Assembly: GCA_014874185.1 (NCBI GenBank)
Contig: JACWAF010000035.1
Span: forward strand, 186,001 to 250,000
DNA: 64,000 nt
Reading direction: 5' to 3'
Source of the DNA: Nitrospirota bacterium
GTDB lineage: Bacteria; Nitrospirota; Thermodesulfovibrionia; Thermodesulfovibrionales; JdFR-88
In this document: in pieces, positions 1 through 9,122 of the stretch
How the letters are laid out: every line of letters starts with the position of its first letter
Numbering within the stretch: position 1 is the stretch's first letter
Notes under the pieces: generated by a model
What the model was told of the DNA's origin: nothing
The model's database searches: none
What the model saw: the letters and a program-made list of their open reading frames with translations, nothing else
Translations under genes and position numbers: made by a program

Positions 1-1
1 T

Positions 2-1075
2 CTCGCGGTAGGGCTCTTTCTCGGTCTTTTTTCCTCCTTAACAATATTCTATTTTTTTACCTTCAAGAAGAATTATGCAGGTGCGTTAGGTCCTTGGGCG
101 AAGATAATCTTTTCATCCGGCCTGTGTTTCATGGTGTTGCAAGTCTTCATGACGCAGATATTGATCGCGAAAATGAAAGTCCGTCAATATATTGCCGTGG
201 GAATCGTCTCGTCCTTCGTAAATCTCTTTCTTTGTGCCTTGTTGGGTGCGCTCGGGCTACTCAGTCCCGGGGCAGCGCTTATTATCTATTCTTTGTATCA
301 AATTACCATGGCGACTCTGTCGTTATATTTTTTGAGAGAGGACATTTCCTTTGCGTATGCGCCGGATTTCAGATTGATATGGCGTACCTTTAAATACGGG
401 CTCCAGCTTTATGTCGCAAATCTCCTCCTAACGCTGGATCAGAATATCAGCCTCCTCATGATTGGCTTTCTTATGCCCGGACAATTCGACGCCGCCGGAT
501 ATTATTCGCGGGCCGTGACCCTATGCGGACTCATTCGTCTGCTGCCGACGGCCATGACGAACCTCCTTTATTCCCATTGGGCGGCTGTGCAAGGGCAGGA
601 GCGGACAAGGCAGGTGGAAAGGGTAATCCGTATTTATCTACTGTTCGGCGTGGCCTTTGTCATCACGCTGATCCTGGCTGGGAAGTATTTGATGATAGTT
701 ATGTACGGGCGGGCGTTTCTTCCTGCTGTCATCCCGCTCCAGATACTTGGGTTCCAACAGACAATGTGGATGATATCCAATGTTTTCCAGGCGCTTTTCG
801 CAGGTTCCGGAAAACCTACGCTGACGACGGTCAATATCGGCGGCGGCAACATGGTAAGCTTGGCAGGATCCTTTGTTCTTATACCGGTGTTGGGAATTGT
901 CGGGGCTGCTATAGCTCTGACCTGCGGACAGGCGGTTTACACGTTTCTTAACCTGCTCCAGGCAAGAAAGTACTTCGGCCTCAACTTCAGGAATTGCCTG
1001 GCGTTTAACCGACAGGACTTGACATATTTTCTAAGCGCCATGCGACGCAGAAAGAAATCGACGGTGCTCAGTTGA
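2..1075 (+). CDS. Polysaccharide flippase (Wzx/MATE-like), 5' truncated by window edge
   Basis: The frame is open from base 2 to the TGA at 1073-1075, so the track start at 131 is internal and about 357 C-terminal residues are visible. The protein is almost entirely hydrophobic helices with short charged loops, as in the polysaccharide biosynthesis/Wzx branch of the MOP exporter superfamily that flips undecaprenyl-linked repeat units. The C-terminal helices include an AAIALTCGQAVYTFLNLLQ segment typical of this family. Its stop overlaps the TTG start of the next gene by 4 nt, and it sits in front of a Wzy/WaaL-like gene and glycosyltransferases. Substrate specificity cannot be read from sequence. 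Confidence 0.85.
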   Translation, partial: LAVGLFLGLFSSLTIFYFFTFKKNYAGALGPWAKIIFSSGLCFMVLQVFMTQILIAKMKVRQYIAVGIVSSFVNLFLCALLGALGLLSPGAALIIYSLYQITMATLSLYFLREDISFAYAPDFRLIWRTFKYGLQLYVANLLLTLDQNISLLMIGFLMPGQFDAAGYYSRAVTLCGLIRLLPTAMTNLLYSHWAAVQGQERTRQVERVIRIYLLFGVAFVITLILAGKYLMIVMYGRAFLPAVIPLQILGFQQTMWMISNVFQALFAGSGKPTLTTVNIGGGNMVSLAGSFVLIPVLGIVGAAIALTCGQAVYTFLNLLQARKYFGLNFRNCLAFNRQDLTYFLSAMRRRKKSTVLS

Positions 1076-2514
1076 GTAAGAGAGGTCTCCACAAGTTACT
1101 CGCAGCCGTTGTAACAGCCGCGGTTGGAGCCTTGCTCTGTTGGCTCAATATTTACATCTTTATTTTTTTCCTGTCAGCCGCGGCCCTTGTCGTTCTGACG
1201 AGGCGCCCGGATTATTGTGCTTATCTTCTTCTCCTTGCCATGCCGCTTGACAGCTCATCGGGCGCCGGCCAGAACAATCCTGTAGGATTTCCCATAACAA
1301 ACGCCGTTATTGTCTTTTCGCTGATACTCGTTTTAATGACATACCTGATGCGCCCATCATATTTCCCGATAAAATGGTCTCGTTCGACCAAGATAATGCT
1401 GGCAGCAATCTTTTTTCTCACGGCCGCTCAACTTGAGAGTGTATTCGGTGCCTTTGACTTCGATTCGACCATTCGCCTGACAATAACAATCGCAAGCATG
1501 GGGTTGCAAACCTTGCTTTTTTTCGTTCTTGTTAAGGATGAGACTGTCTTGAGACGTGTGTTTACTTTTTTTCTGATATTAGCCGTCGCTATCTCTATAT
1601 TGAATGTCCTGACCGCCTTCCAGATTATCCCGCCGATCCTGGAAAGGCTCTCGGCGAGCAGAGAGTTGGGGAACTACAAAGTGCCTTTCAAGGGTGCTGC
1701 CGTATTGTTCGGCGGAAGGGGAACTTACGGTATTTTCATGCACGGGATTTTACCTATGGCCCTGCTTGCTCTCATGAAGGGCCCCACGAGGTTTGCCAAC
1801 TGGAGAAGGATATACACGGTGCCGGCGGTTATCGCGATATTGGCGGGTCTTGTTGTTACCCAATCCCGCAGCGCGTGGCTGGGTACCTTATTTATTCTGT
1901 TTTTCATGTCCCTTTTCTACCTGAATAATATGAGGATATCGAGAAAGATCATCTTTGCTGTCGGTGTGGCTGCAACCCTTTTCCTCTATCTGCTGCTGGC
2001 ATCCAATTTTGTTACTGACGTCAGAGATATGAGCGCTGAGACCGTCAGCGGCAGAATTGGCGGGTATGTTCTCGCTGTTAAGTCGTTCGGAGATAATCCT
2101 GTGTTCGGAATGGGGGATTCGAACCCCTACTTTATCGCTGCTCAGGGGCATGAACTGCACAACACCTATCTTACCGTCCTTGTTGACAACGGGCTCGTGG
2201 GATTCATTCCTTTTATGATGATTTTCTTCATGACCTTTAAAAGGCTCATGAAGATACTCGGGAGGAGCATTGATTACGATCACAGGTTTCTCGCCGTCTC
2301 CCTCTTCGGATCATTTATCGGACTCTCCACTGAGGCTTCTTTTTATCAGGGGTATTTCGTGAAGAATTTCTGGATGGTCTTGGCTTTGATTCTCATTTCC
2401 CTGAATTTTATCGAAGCCGGGAGGCTGCCGGACAAGAGACGCATAGGGCGATTTGAGGCGGACGGGACGCAGGATGGCGCCATGCTTCGTCATGGTTCGG
2501 CCGGCGGGGCATGA
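1072..2514 (+). CDS. O-antigen ligase/polymerase family membrane protein
   Basis: This 480-residue polytopic membrane protein has the Wzy_C/WaaL architecture: many transmembrane helices, a conserved Arg in a QSRSAWLG segment (about residue 266) and a periplasmic loop with LHNTYL (about residue 363). The family either polymerises O-units or ligates glycan to lipid A-core or another acceptor, and the two roles cannot be separated by eye. The start is a TTG inside a TTGA overlap with the flippase gene, and the end overlaps the next ATG by 4 nt, so translation is probably coupled. Confidence 0.82.
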   Translation: MSKRGLHKLLAAVVTAAVGALLCWLNIYIFIFFLSAAALVVLTRRPDYCAYLLLLAMPLDSSSGAGQNNPVGFPITNAVIVFSLILVLMTYLMRPSYFPIKWSRSTKIMLAAIFFLTAAQLESVFGAFDFDSTIRLTITIASMGLQTLLFFVLVKDETVLRRVFTFFLILAVAISILNVLTAFQIIPPILERLSASRELGNYKVPFKGAAVLFGGRGTYGIFMHGILPMALLALMKGPTRFANWRRIYTVPAVIAILAGLVVTQSRSAWLGTLFILFFMSLFYLNNMRISRKIIFAVGVAATLFLYLLLASNFVTDVRDMSAETVSGRIGGYVLAVKSFGDNPVFGMGDSNPYFIAAQGHELHNTYLTVLVDNGLVGFIPFMMIFFMTFKRLMKILGRSIDYDHRFLAVSLFGSFIGLSTEASFYQGYFVKNFWMVLALILISLNFIEAGRLPDKRRIGRFEADGTQDGAMLRHGSAGGA

Positions 2515-3668
2515 AGAGGGTCCTCGTAGTCATCACTCCTCTCAGCACGAGGGGAGGTACGATAAGGAGGTTGAAGCTTTGGATGTCCAATCTGGGGGCT
2601 TCTTATCATATCAGGGTCTTATGCTACGCGAGAGACTCGAAGGCTGTCGAGGCGCTGCAAAAAGAAGGAGTGGAAGTCAGGACGTCGGAGGGCCTCGGAA
2701 GGTTTGGGAGGACGACTATACTTGCCGGCGCATTTTCTGTTTCACGAGAGATCGGATCCTTTATGCCGGATGTCATTATCAGTATGTATTTATGGTCGGA
2801 TTTCCTGACGGCATTGGCGCTTCTCTGGAGGGGACTTCGGGGAAAGCGCCCTGCCCCCCACATTGTACATCTCGCGGGGGACCCTGTCCCGCCCGTAGCT
2901 TCATCAGCGATGAAGCGGATATATTCTGCGGTCGTGGGTTTTTACCTGAAAAGGGCTGATAAAGTTATATGCATCTCTCGAAGCGACATGGAGATGATTT
3001 CGTCGAGGTTCGGGATTGAGAAGAAGAACATCGAGGTGATACCGATAGGGATAAACATATCTGCGTCTGGAGGCCGGGCCTCGGTGCATGATCCGGTTGT
3101 CTTTGGGGTTGTCTCGCGATTATCGGCTGAAAAGAATATCGGCACCATTATCCGGGCTGTTAAGGGAGCCATAACGAATGGTGGACGGATGAGGCTTGAG
3201 ATCTACGGCGACGGTGCCGAAGAAGAGAATCTCAAGTGTCTCGTTGGGGAACTGGGGCTTTCCGAACATGTCTCTTTCCACGGCTGGATAGAAAATCCCT
3301 TGGAGGCGTTTGACGTTATCGACTGCCTCATAATGTTTTCAGAGACTGAAGGAACTCCGAGGGCTATCATGGAAGCAGGCGATAGGAGCGTGCCTGTTAT
3401 CGCAAAGGAAGTTGGCGGGATAGGGGAGATTGTTGTCGAATCTCAAACTGGCTATTTGGTTAAGACTGAAGAGGAATTGCTGGACCGGATGATGGAGTAT
3501 ATTAACTACCCCCATAAGATTCTTCAGATGGGGGGGGAAAATCGAGAATATATAGAAGGTAACCACTCTATTACTTGCGAAATCAGTAAGTTAACGCATC
3601 TCATCGGTGGGTTAAGCTTACTCGATAGATTAGAAGGTCATAGAAAGACGAGAGAAAAGGGCTTTTAA
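2511..3668 (+). CDS. Glycosyltransferase family 4
   Basis: This 385-residue GT-B fold retaining glycosyltransferase has the family E-x7-E motif in EGTPRAIME (E280/E288) followed by VPVIAKEVGGIGEIV, which forms the nucleotide-sugar site. There is no signal peptide, so it is a cytoplasmic, membrane-associated enzyme adding a sugar to the lipid-linked repeat unit. The ATG overlaps the preceding stop by 4 nt. Donor and acceptor are unknown. Confidence 0.85.
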   Translation: MKRVLVVITPLSTRGGTIRRLKLWMSNLGASYHIRVLCYARDSKAVEALQKEGVEVRTSEGLGRFGRTTILAGAFSVSREIGSFMPDVIISMYLWSDFLTALALLWRGLRGKRPAPHIVHLAGDPVPPVASSAMKRIYSAVVGFYLKRADKVICISRSDMEMISSRFGIEKKNIEVIPIGINISASGGRASVHDPVVFGVVSRLSAEKNIGTIIRAVKGAITNGGRMRLEIYGDGAEEENLKCLVGELGLSEHVSFHGWIENPLEAFDVIDCLIMFSETEGTPRAIMEAGDRSVPVIAKEVGGIGEIVVESQTGYLVKTEEELLDRMMEYINYPHKILQMGGENREYIEGNHSITCEISKLTHLIGGLSLLDRLEGHRKTREKGF

Positions 3669-3731
3669 AAAGGCTTTTTATGAATTTGCGGCAGAAAAAA
3701 TAGAGGTCGACCTGCAAAAAAGGGAGTGCTT

Positions 3732-4901
3732 ATGGGCATAAAAGTTGCGATAATGAACATCACGCGGGGAGGCATGAGCGGTGGCTATAAGGCATATCTG
3801 AAGAATGTTGTGCCGCGAATGGCTGGCCATTCAGCTATAGACTCCATTTTATGTGCAACTCCAGCATCCGTAAATGTCAACGCGTTTCTGGGTACATTAC
3901 CCAACGTACAATTTGTGTGTTGCGCACCGTTTATCCCTTTCCATTATGGCCCGGATAGAATTTTGTGGGAACATTTGAAGCGTTTTTCGCCAGATGTAAT
4001 ATTTGTTCCGATAGAACGAAGCTTTAACTTTGAAGGCGTCCCCATCATTAATATGGTCCAAAACATGGCACCGATGATCTATTCTGGGCGCAGCAATTCA
4101 TTCGGGGAGCGCATCCGTAACTTTATTCAGCTCCTCGAAGCAAGAAAAGCCGCGAGAAAATCTGAGCACATTATTGCAGTGACCAACTTTGTGCATGACT
4201 TTCTTGCTGAACAATGGGAAATACCTCTCGATCGTATGAGTGTAATACATTACGGGCGCAATGTACCACCAGCGGCCAAAATGGATAATGGAGGCGAAGA
4301 CCCCATTTTTAGGCACTTGAAGGGAAGCTTTCTCTTCACAGTGGGCTCGATTGACCCCTTCAGAGGACTTGAGGATCTCTTGATGGCGGTGAAAAAGTTA
4401 GTCTCAGAGGGGATAGATGTTGGTTGCCTTGTAATTGCTGGGACCGCGAGAAAAAGCATGATCCGATATAAGAGAAAGTTACAGAAGTGGGTAGATAAAG
4501 AGGGATTGTCCACGAAAGTTCTGTGGGTGGGGCATCTCGACGAAGGCGCAATGTCGTGGTGTTATTACAATTGTAAAGCATTTGTGATGACCAGCAGAGT
4601 GGAATCATTTGGTATGATTGCTTTGGAAGCCCTATCTCACGGGTGTGTGTGTATCGCCGCCGATAATCCCTGTTTGCCGGAGATATTTGGAAGCGCCGCT
4701 CTATATTATCCGCCAATGAGATGGGAGATTCTTGTGGACAGGATCAAATATGTGCTTGGTTTGGATAGCCAGCGGATTAGCGAAATATCCTTGTTAGCGA
4801 AAAAAAGGGCAGGTGTATTTTCTTGGAACGTTGCTGTAAATAAGACCGTATCCTTATTTGAGGATGTAGCTGAGAGGCGAATGCGTCAAAATTCAGGATA
4901 G
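3732..4901 (+). CDS. Glycosyltransferase family 4
   Basis: This is a GT4-type glycosyltransferase of about 389 residues with the E-x7-E signature in ESFGMIALE (E291/E299) and a KSSG-like FTVGSIDPFRGLEDLL donor-domain entry. The track starts at GTG 3726, but ATG 3732 has an AGGGAG ribosome site 5 nt upstream, whereas the GTG overlaps that site, so 3732 is preferred. The gene is visibly richer in A+T than its neighbours and is preceded by a 60-nt gap, suggesting an insert in the polysaccharide locus. The sugar donor is unknown. Confidence 0.83.
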   Translation: MGIKVAIMNITRGGMSGGYKAYLKNVVPRMAGHSAIDSILCATPASVNVNAFLGTLPNVQFVCCAPFIPFHYGPDRILWEHLKRFSPDVIFVPIERSFNFEGVPIINMVQNMAPMIYSGRSNSFGERIRNFIQLLEARKAARKSEHIIAVTNFVHDFLAEQWEIPLDRMSVIHYGRNVPPAAKMDNGGEDPIFRHLKGSFLFTVGSIDPFRGLEDLLMAVKKLVSEGIDVGCLVIAGTARKSMIRYKRKLQKWVDKEGLSTKVLWVGHLDEGAMSWCYYNCKAFVMTSRVESFGMIALEALSHGCVCIAADNPCLPEIFGSAALYYPPMRWEILVDRIKYVLGLDSQRISEISLLAKKRAGVFSWNVAVNKTVSLFEDVAERRMRQNSG

Positions 4902-4968
4902 TAAGGAGAGGTGCAATTGGCGCATGCCTTAGAGAGGTCACATAATAAAATGGCTGCAAAGGGGGACC

Positions 4969-5679
4969 ATGGAATACTTTAGAAGGGATAAAACTTTTTA
5001 TGATAATGAGTATTTGCTTAATAATCCAGCATGGGATGTGGAAGATTCTCCTTGGAAAGCCGAACACATAATCAAAATGATTGAAAGACATTCTCTTACT
5101 AGTAATATTAAGAAAGTCTGCGAAGTCGGCTGCGGCGCTGGCGAAATACTAAATCAGTTACATGCAAGAATGGCAAGCGATATTTTATTTGAGGGATATG
5201 AAATATCTTCGCAAGCGTTTTCTCTCTGTAAACAGAGAGAAAAGGAAAGACTTAATTATTACTGCGAAGATTTTATTGAAAGCTCCAAATTTTACGATCT
5301 GGTTTTATGCATGGATGTTATTGAACATGTGGAGGACTACCTCGGGTTTTTGAGGAAAATCAGGGGAAAAGCGGAGTATAAGCTCTTTCATATACCGCTG
5401 GACATAACTGTTGTATCGACGGTAAGAAATAGCTTATTAAATGCAAGGATAAAGGTCGGCCATTTGCACTATTTCACTAAGGCAACAGCTCTGGCGTGCT
5501 TGATAGACACCGGCTATGAAATAGTGGATTCTTGCTACACCTCAGGGTCTATCGATCTGCCTTCGAAATCGGTAAAAACCTGGCTTGCGAGGTTCCCAAG
5601 AAAACTACTCTTTGAATTAAACAAGGATATCGCCGTTCGTTTTCTGAGCGGGTTTTCGTTGCTCGTGTTGGCAAAATGA
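4969..5679 (+). CDS. Class I SAM-dependent methyltransferase
   Basis: This 236-residue protein has the Rossmann motif I VCEVGCGAGE (residues 50-59), an acidic motif and the post-motif LVLCMDVIEHVEDY, which define UbiG/methyltransferase type 11/23 enzymes. It probably methylates a sugar or glycan, given the flanking genes. Base composition is very low in G+C (some 60-base lines near 30%), unlike the rest of the window. The start has a purine-rich GGGGGA just upstream. Confidence 0.8.
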   Translation: MEYFRRDKTFYDNEYLLNNPAWDVEDSPWKAEHIIKMIERHSLTSNIKKVCEVGCGAGEILNQLHARMASDILFEGYEISSQAFSLCKQREKERLNYYCEDFIESSKFYDLVLCMDVIEHVEDYLGFLRKIRGKAEYKLFHIPLDITVVSTVRNSLLNARIKVGHLHYFTKATALACLIDTGYEIVDSCYTSGSIDLPSKSVKTWLARFPRKLLFELNKDIAVRFLSGFSLLVLAK

Positions 5680-5727
5680 AATTCAATTTGGTGGCTTATG
5701 CCGTCAAAAAAATTCAGGGAGAACGAA

Positions 5728-6753
5728 ATGTTTAAGGACAAGACAATACTCATAACAGGCGGCACCGGGTCGTTTGGCAACGAAGTCCTCACCCGGTTTA
5801 TCAAGACCGGTCAGGCGTATAAAGAAATCAGGATCTTCAGCAGGGACGAGTTGAAACAGGATCTGATGCGAAACGAGCTGAAGAATCCAAAGGTGAAATT
5901 TTACATCGGCGACGTGAGGGACAGGGCGAGCGTGGACGGGGTGATGGAAGGCGTCGACCTCGTCTTTCATGCGGCTGCCCTGAAGCAGGTGCCTTCCTGC
6001 GAGTTTTTCCCCATGCAGGCGGTGCTTACAAACGTTGTGGGCAGCAATAACGTGATCGAATCGGCGATAAAACATAACGTTTCCAAAGTGGTCTGCCTCA
6101 GCACCGACAAGGCGGTCTATCCGATCAATGCCATGGGGCTTTCGAAGGCCCTTATGGAAAAAGTCGCGCAGGCTGCTGCGAGAAAGCTGCCGAACGGAGA
6201 CACGAAGGTTTGTGCCGTGAGGTACGGCAACGTTATGTGTTCGCGAGGCTCGGTTATCCCGCTTTTCATGAAACAGATAAAGGAGAAAAAGCCGCTGACC
6301 GTTACCGAGCCGGGAATGACGAGGTTCATGCTTTCTCTCGAAAACGCAATTGACCTGGTGTTCTATGCCTTTGCTAATGCCGGTCAGGGCGACATCTTTG
6401 TGAAAAAGGCCCCGGCCTGTACGGTGGCTGACCTTGTGACCGCGCTGCAGGCCCTCTTTAAATCCGACCTGCCGGTAGCGGTTATCGGCATACGGCATGG
6501 AGAAAAGATATTCGAGACCCTTATGACGAGGGATGAATTGAGGAGATCGAACGATCTCGGGGATTATTACAGGATCAATATGGATGACCGGGACCTGAAT
6601 TACGACAAATACTTCACCGAAGGCGATACCGAAGAATCAGGCATCGATGATTACACGTCTCATAACACCTACAGGCTCGGGGTAAAGGAGGTCGAAGCCC
6701 TCCTGTTGACACTGCTGGAAGTGAGATCGGAACTCGGAGAGGCGATTGGATGA
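5728..6753 (+). CDS. capE: UDP-GlcNAc 4,6-dehydratase/5-epimerase, CapE/FnlA/WbjB type
   Basis: This extended short-chain dehydrogenase has the NAD-binding GGTGSFG at residues 11-17 and the conserved FHAAALKQVPSCEFFP and LSTDKAVYPINAMGLSK segments. The usual YxxxK is MxxxK (M136/K140), a hallmark of the CapE branch that converts UDP-GlcNAc to the 4-keto-6-deoxy-L-arabino sugar on the route to UDP-L-FucNAc. The track start is ATG 5698, but ATG 5728 has AGGGAG 6 nt upstream and gives 341 residues, the usual family length. It overlaps the next gene by 4 nt (ATGA). Confidence 0.93.
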   Translation: MFKDKTILITGGTGSFGNEVLTRFIKTGQAYKEIRIFSRDELKQDLMRNELKNPKVKFYIGDVRDRASVDGVMEGVDLVFHAAALKQVPSCEFFPMQAVLTNVVGSNNVIESAIKHNVSKVVCLSTDKAVYPINAMGLSKALMEKVAQAAARKLPNGDTKVCAVRYGNVMCSRGSVIPLFMKQIKEKKPLTVTEPGMTRFMLSLENAIDLVFYAFANAGQGDIFVKKAPACTVADLVTALQALFKSDLPVAVIGIRHGEKIFETLMTRDELRRSNDLGDYYRINMDDRDLNYDKYFTEGDTEESGIDDYTSHNTYRLGVKEVEALLLTLLEVRSELGEAIG

Positions 6754-7091
6754 TATGCATGATCGTGCGGGTCGAATTGGCGGCCGGAATGAAAGGCGAA
6801 TACATGAAGGAATACAGGAAGATCGCCTCTGCGGTGAAACAGCAGGAGGGGTGCATCGAATACAACCTGTTTGTAGATTCGGAGGACCCCCGGTTCGATA
6901 ACGAGAAGAGGGCCGACACCCTCGTATTTGTTGAAAAATGGGAGAGCATCGAGGCGCTCCAGGGCCACTCAGGGAGCGACGTGATGCAGCGGTTCAGGGA
7001 GCGGGTGAAGGGCTTGCGGGCGGGCTCTGCTTATGAACTTCTTAAACCTGCTGTCAGTGATGCTGATATCCTTGGAAAGGAGGACGAATGA
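6750..7091 (+). CDS. Small ABM-fold (antibiotic biosynthesis monooxygenase/YgiN-like) protein inside sugar operon
   Basis: These 113 residues match the dimeric alpha/beta-barrel ABM/YgiN pattern: MICMIVRVELAAGM strand, a long helix with QQEGCIEYNLF, then ADTLVFVEKWESIEALQGH. ABM proteins include quinol monooxygenases; the related fold also contains sugar mutarotases such as RhaM. The gene is coupled by 4-nt overlaps to capE upstream and to the reductase downstream, so a role in the sugar-nucleotide pathway is plausible but inferred. No catalytic residue can be assigned. Confidence 0.78.
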   Translation: MICMIVRVELAAGMKGEYMKEYRKIASAVKQQEGCIEYNLFVDSEDPRFDNEKRADTLVFVEKWESIEALQGHSGSDVMQRFRERVKGLRAGSAYELLKPAVSDADILGKEDE

Positions 7092-8005
7092 GGATCCTTA
7101 TACTCGGCGGGACCGGCATGATAGGTCACAAATTATGGCACGCTCTCCCGAAGAGGTTTCAGGACGTCTATACCGTCATTCACAGGGAGAAAAGCGGATT
7201 TTCTGCGGCATTGTATGACAATGAGCGGGTAATCGAATCCTTCGACGTATCGGACTTCCACCTTCTGGATGGCCTGCTGCGCGGCATAAGGCCGGATGTC
7301 ATTTTGAACTGTATAGGGATTACGAAGCGTCATCCTGAGGCGAATGATTCGACATCGTGCCTGACACTGAACTCCCTTCTGCCTCACAGGCTCGCCCGAT
7401 GGGGCTTGAGCCACAAGGCCAGGATTTTTCAATTCAGCACGGACTGCATATTCAACGGCAAAACAGCTCATCCCTACACGGAGGAGAGTCTCCCTTCAGC
7501 GGAGGATCTCTACGGCCGGACAAAATATATGGGAGAAATATACGGCGAGAACTGTCTGACGCTCAGGACATCCTTTATAGGCAGAGAACTTGTTTCCCGC
7601 ACCGAGCTTCTCGAATGGCTCCTTGCGCAAAACGGCAAAACGATAAAGGGCTACAGAAACGCGCTGTATACCGGGGTATCCACCCTGTTTCTGGCCCGGG
7701 TGGTTGGAGATCTGATTGAATTTCATCCGGCCCTGTCGGGTTTGTACCACCTTTCGGGTGCGGCGATCTCCAAATATGAGCTCCTCTGTCTGGCGAGGGA
7801 TGCCTTCTCGCTCGACATTGAGATAGTCCCCGAGGACTCATTTGTCTGCAACAGGTCGCTGGCAGGCGGCCGATTCAGGGCCGAGACCGGAATCGAAGCG
7901 CCTCCGTGGCCGGAAATGATGCGGGAAATTGCGGCTGATGCAGAAATTTACGGCGATGCTGCCGGCTCGAATCAGGAAAAAAAAGGTTCAAGGGAGGTCT
8001 TGTGA
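7088..8005 (+). CDS. RmlD-like sugar-nucleotide reductase (FnlB/CapF position, no cupin domain)
   Basis: This 305-residue SDR has GGTGMIG at residues 7-13 and YGRTK (Y142-x3-K146), with overall RmlD/dTDP-4-dehydrorhamnose reductase-like features. In FucNAc clusters this position is held by FnlB/WbjC/CapF, a roughly 370-residue bifunctional reductase whose C-terminal cupin does the 3-epimerisation. Here the protein stops before any cupin, so it probably only reduces the C4 ketone. It overlaps the upstream ABM gene and the downstream GTG start by 4 nt each. Confidence 0.82.
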   Translation: MRILILGGTGMIGHKLWHALPKRFQDVYTVIHREKSGFSAALYDNERVIESFDVSDFHLLDGLLRGIRPDVILNCIGITKRHPEANDSTSCLTLNSLLPHRLARWGLSHKARIFQFSTDCIFNGKTAHPYTEESLPSAEDLYGRTKYMGEIYGENCLTLRTSFIGRELVSRTELLEWLLAQNGKTIKGYRNALYTGVSTLFLARVVGDLIEFHPALSGLYHLSGAAISKYELLCLARDAFSLDIEIVPEDSFVCNRSLAGGRFRAETGIEAPPWPEMMREIAADAEIYGDAAGSNQEKKGSREVL

Positions 8006-9102
8006 GCGAACAGGGAAGGATTCCTCAATTCAGGTCTTTTGTGGACAAAACGGATTACGCCTTCATAGAAAGGGCGTTCGAAAAGAACTATATCGCGGAA
8101 GGACCGCATGCCGCCGAGTTCGAGCGGAAGTTGCTGGACATGATAGGCGCCAGATACGGTTGCTTTGCGAGCAACGGGACGGTTGCCATTTACCTTGCGT
8201 TGCGCGCGCTGGGCATCAAGCCCGGGGACGAGGTAATTGTGCAGAACATTACCTTCATAGCCTCCGCGAACGCGGTCGAGATGACAGGCGCACGTCCGGT
8301 CTTCGCGGATGTCCTTTCTTACAGGGATTTGAGTATTGACCTCTCGAAGGTGCGCCTCACGCCCGGTACACGGGCCATGATCGTTTGTCCTCTTTTTGGA
8401 ACGGCGTGCAGCAATATAGAAGAAGTCAGGGACTATTGCGCCGGGAACAACATCATCCTCGTTGAGGATGCTGCGCAGGCACTGGGGATCAGAAATGACG
8501 GCGGCCACTGCGGGACTTTCGGAAAAGCCGGAACATTCTCTTTTTACGCCGATAAGACGATTACAACCGGAGAAGGCGGGTTCGTTGTAACCGACGATGA
8601 GGAAGTATATGAGAGGATGAGATATCTGAGGAACCAGGGGCGGAAGAAGAGCGGAACATTCATCCACCCTGAGATAGGGTACAATTTCAGGATTACTGAT
8701 ATCCAGGCATGCCTGGGGCTTGCCCAGCTCGCCAAAATCGAGACGATCGTCCGCGAGAAACAGAAGATATACGAGTTGTACCGAGGCCATCTCGGCGACA
8801 GCGTAGAGTTCCTGAAGCTTCGGGACGACTTCACCCATATCCCGTTCAGGGTTGTGATCTTCGTGAGAGATGCTGAAAAGACCATGGCATACATGTCCGA
8901 CAGAGGGATAGAGCCGAGGAGCGTTTTTTACCCGCTTCACAAACAGCCGTGCTATCGCTCTCTTGGGTGCCGTGACGAGGACTTCAGAAACTCCGTGGAG
9001 TGCTTCGAGAGAGGCATCTGTCTTCCCACATGGGTGGGACTCCAACCCGAACAGATCAAATATATCTCGGATGTGGTAAAAGAGGCCATTGCGGCACAGT
9101 GA
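8002..9102 (+). CDS. DegT/DnrJ/EryC1/StrS family sugar aminotransferase
   Basis: This 366-residue PLP enzyme of fold type I has the FYADKTITTGEGG motif with the Schiff-base Lys at K185, and EDAAQALG upstream that contacts PLP. It transfers an amino group from glutamate to a 4-keto sugar nucleotide. The start is GTG in a GTGA overlap. The L-FucNAc route needs no aminotransferase, so its presence together with a PseG-like gene suggests a 4-amino-sugar branch that could use the CapE product. The exact substrate is inferred only. Confidence 0.88.
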   Translation: MSEQGRIPQFRSFVDKTDYAFIERAFEKNYIAEGPHAAEFERKLLDMIGARYGCFASNGTVAIYLALRALGIKPGDEVIVQNITFIASANAVEMTGARPVFADVLSYRDLSIDLSKVRLTPGTRAMIVCPLFGTACSNIEEVRDYCAGNNIILVEDAAQALGIRNDGGHCGTFGKAGTFSFYADKTITTGEGGFVVTDDEEVYERMRYLRNQGRKKSGTFIHPEIGYNFRITDIQACLGLAQLAKIETIVREKQKIYELYRGHLGDSVEFLKLRDDFTHIPFRVVIFVRDAEKTMAYMSDRGIEPRSVFYPLHKQPCYRSLGCRDEDFRNSVECFERGICLPTWVGLQPEQIKYISDVVKEAIAAQ

Positions 9103-9122
9103 ATTCCAGCGAGAGGTGAACT

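Noticed and set aside
5698-5727. Longer CapE start
   Set aside because: ATG 5728 has a properly spaced SD and gives the family length.
5704-6498. 264-aa antisense ORF within capE
   Set aside because: Shadow frame opposite a conserved gene with no domain of its own.
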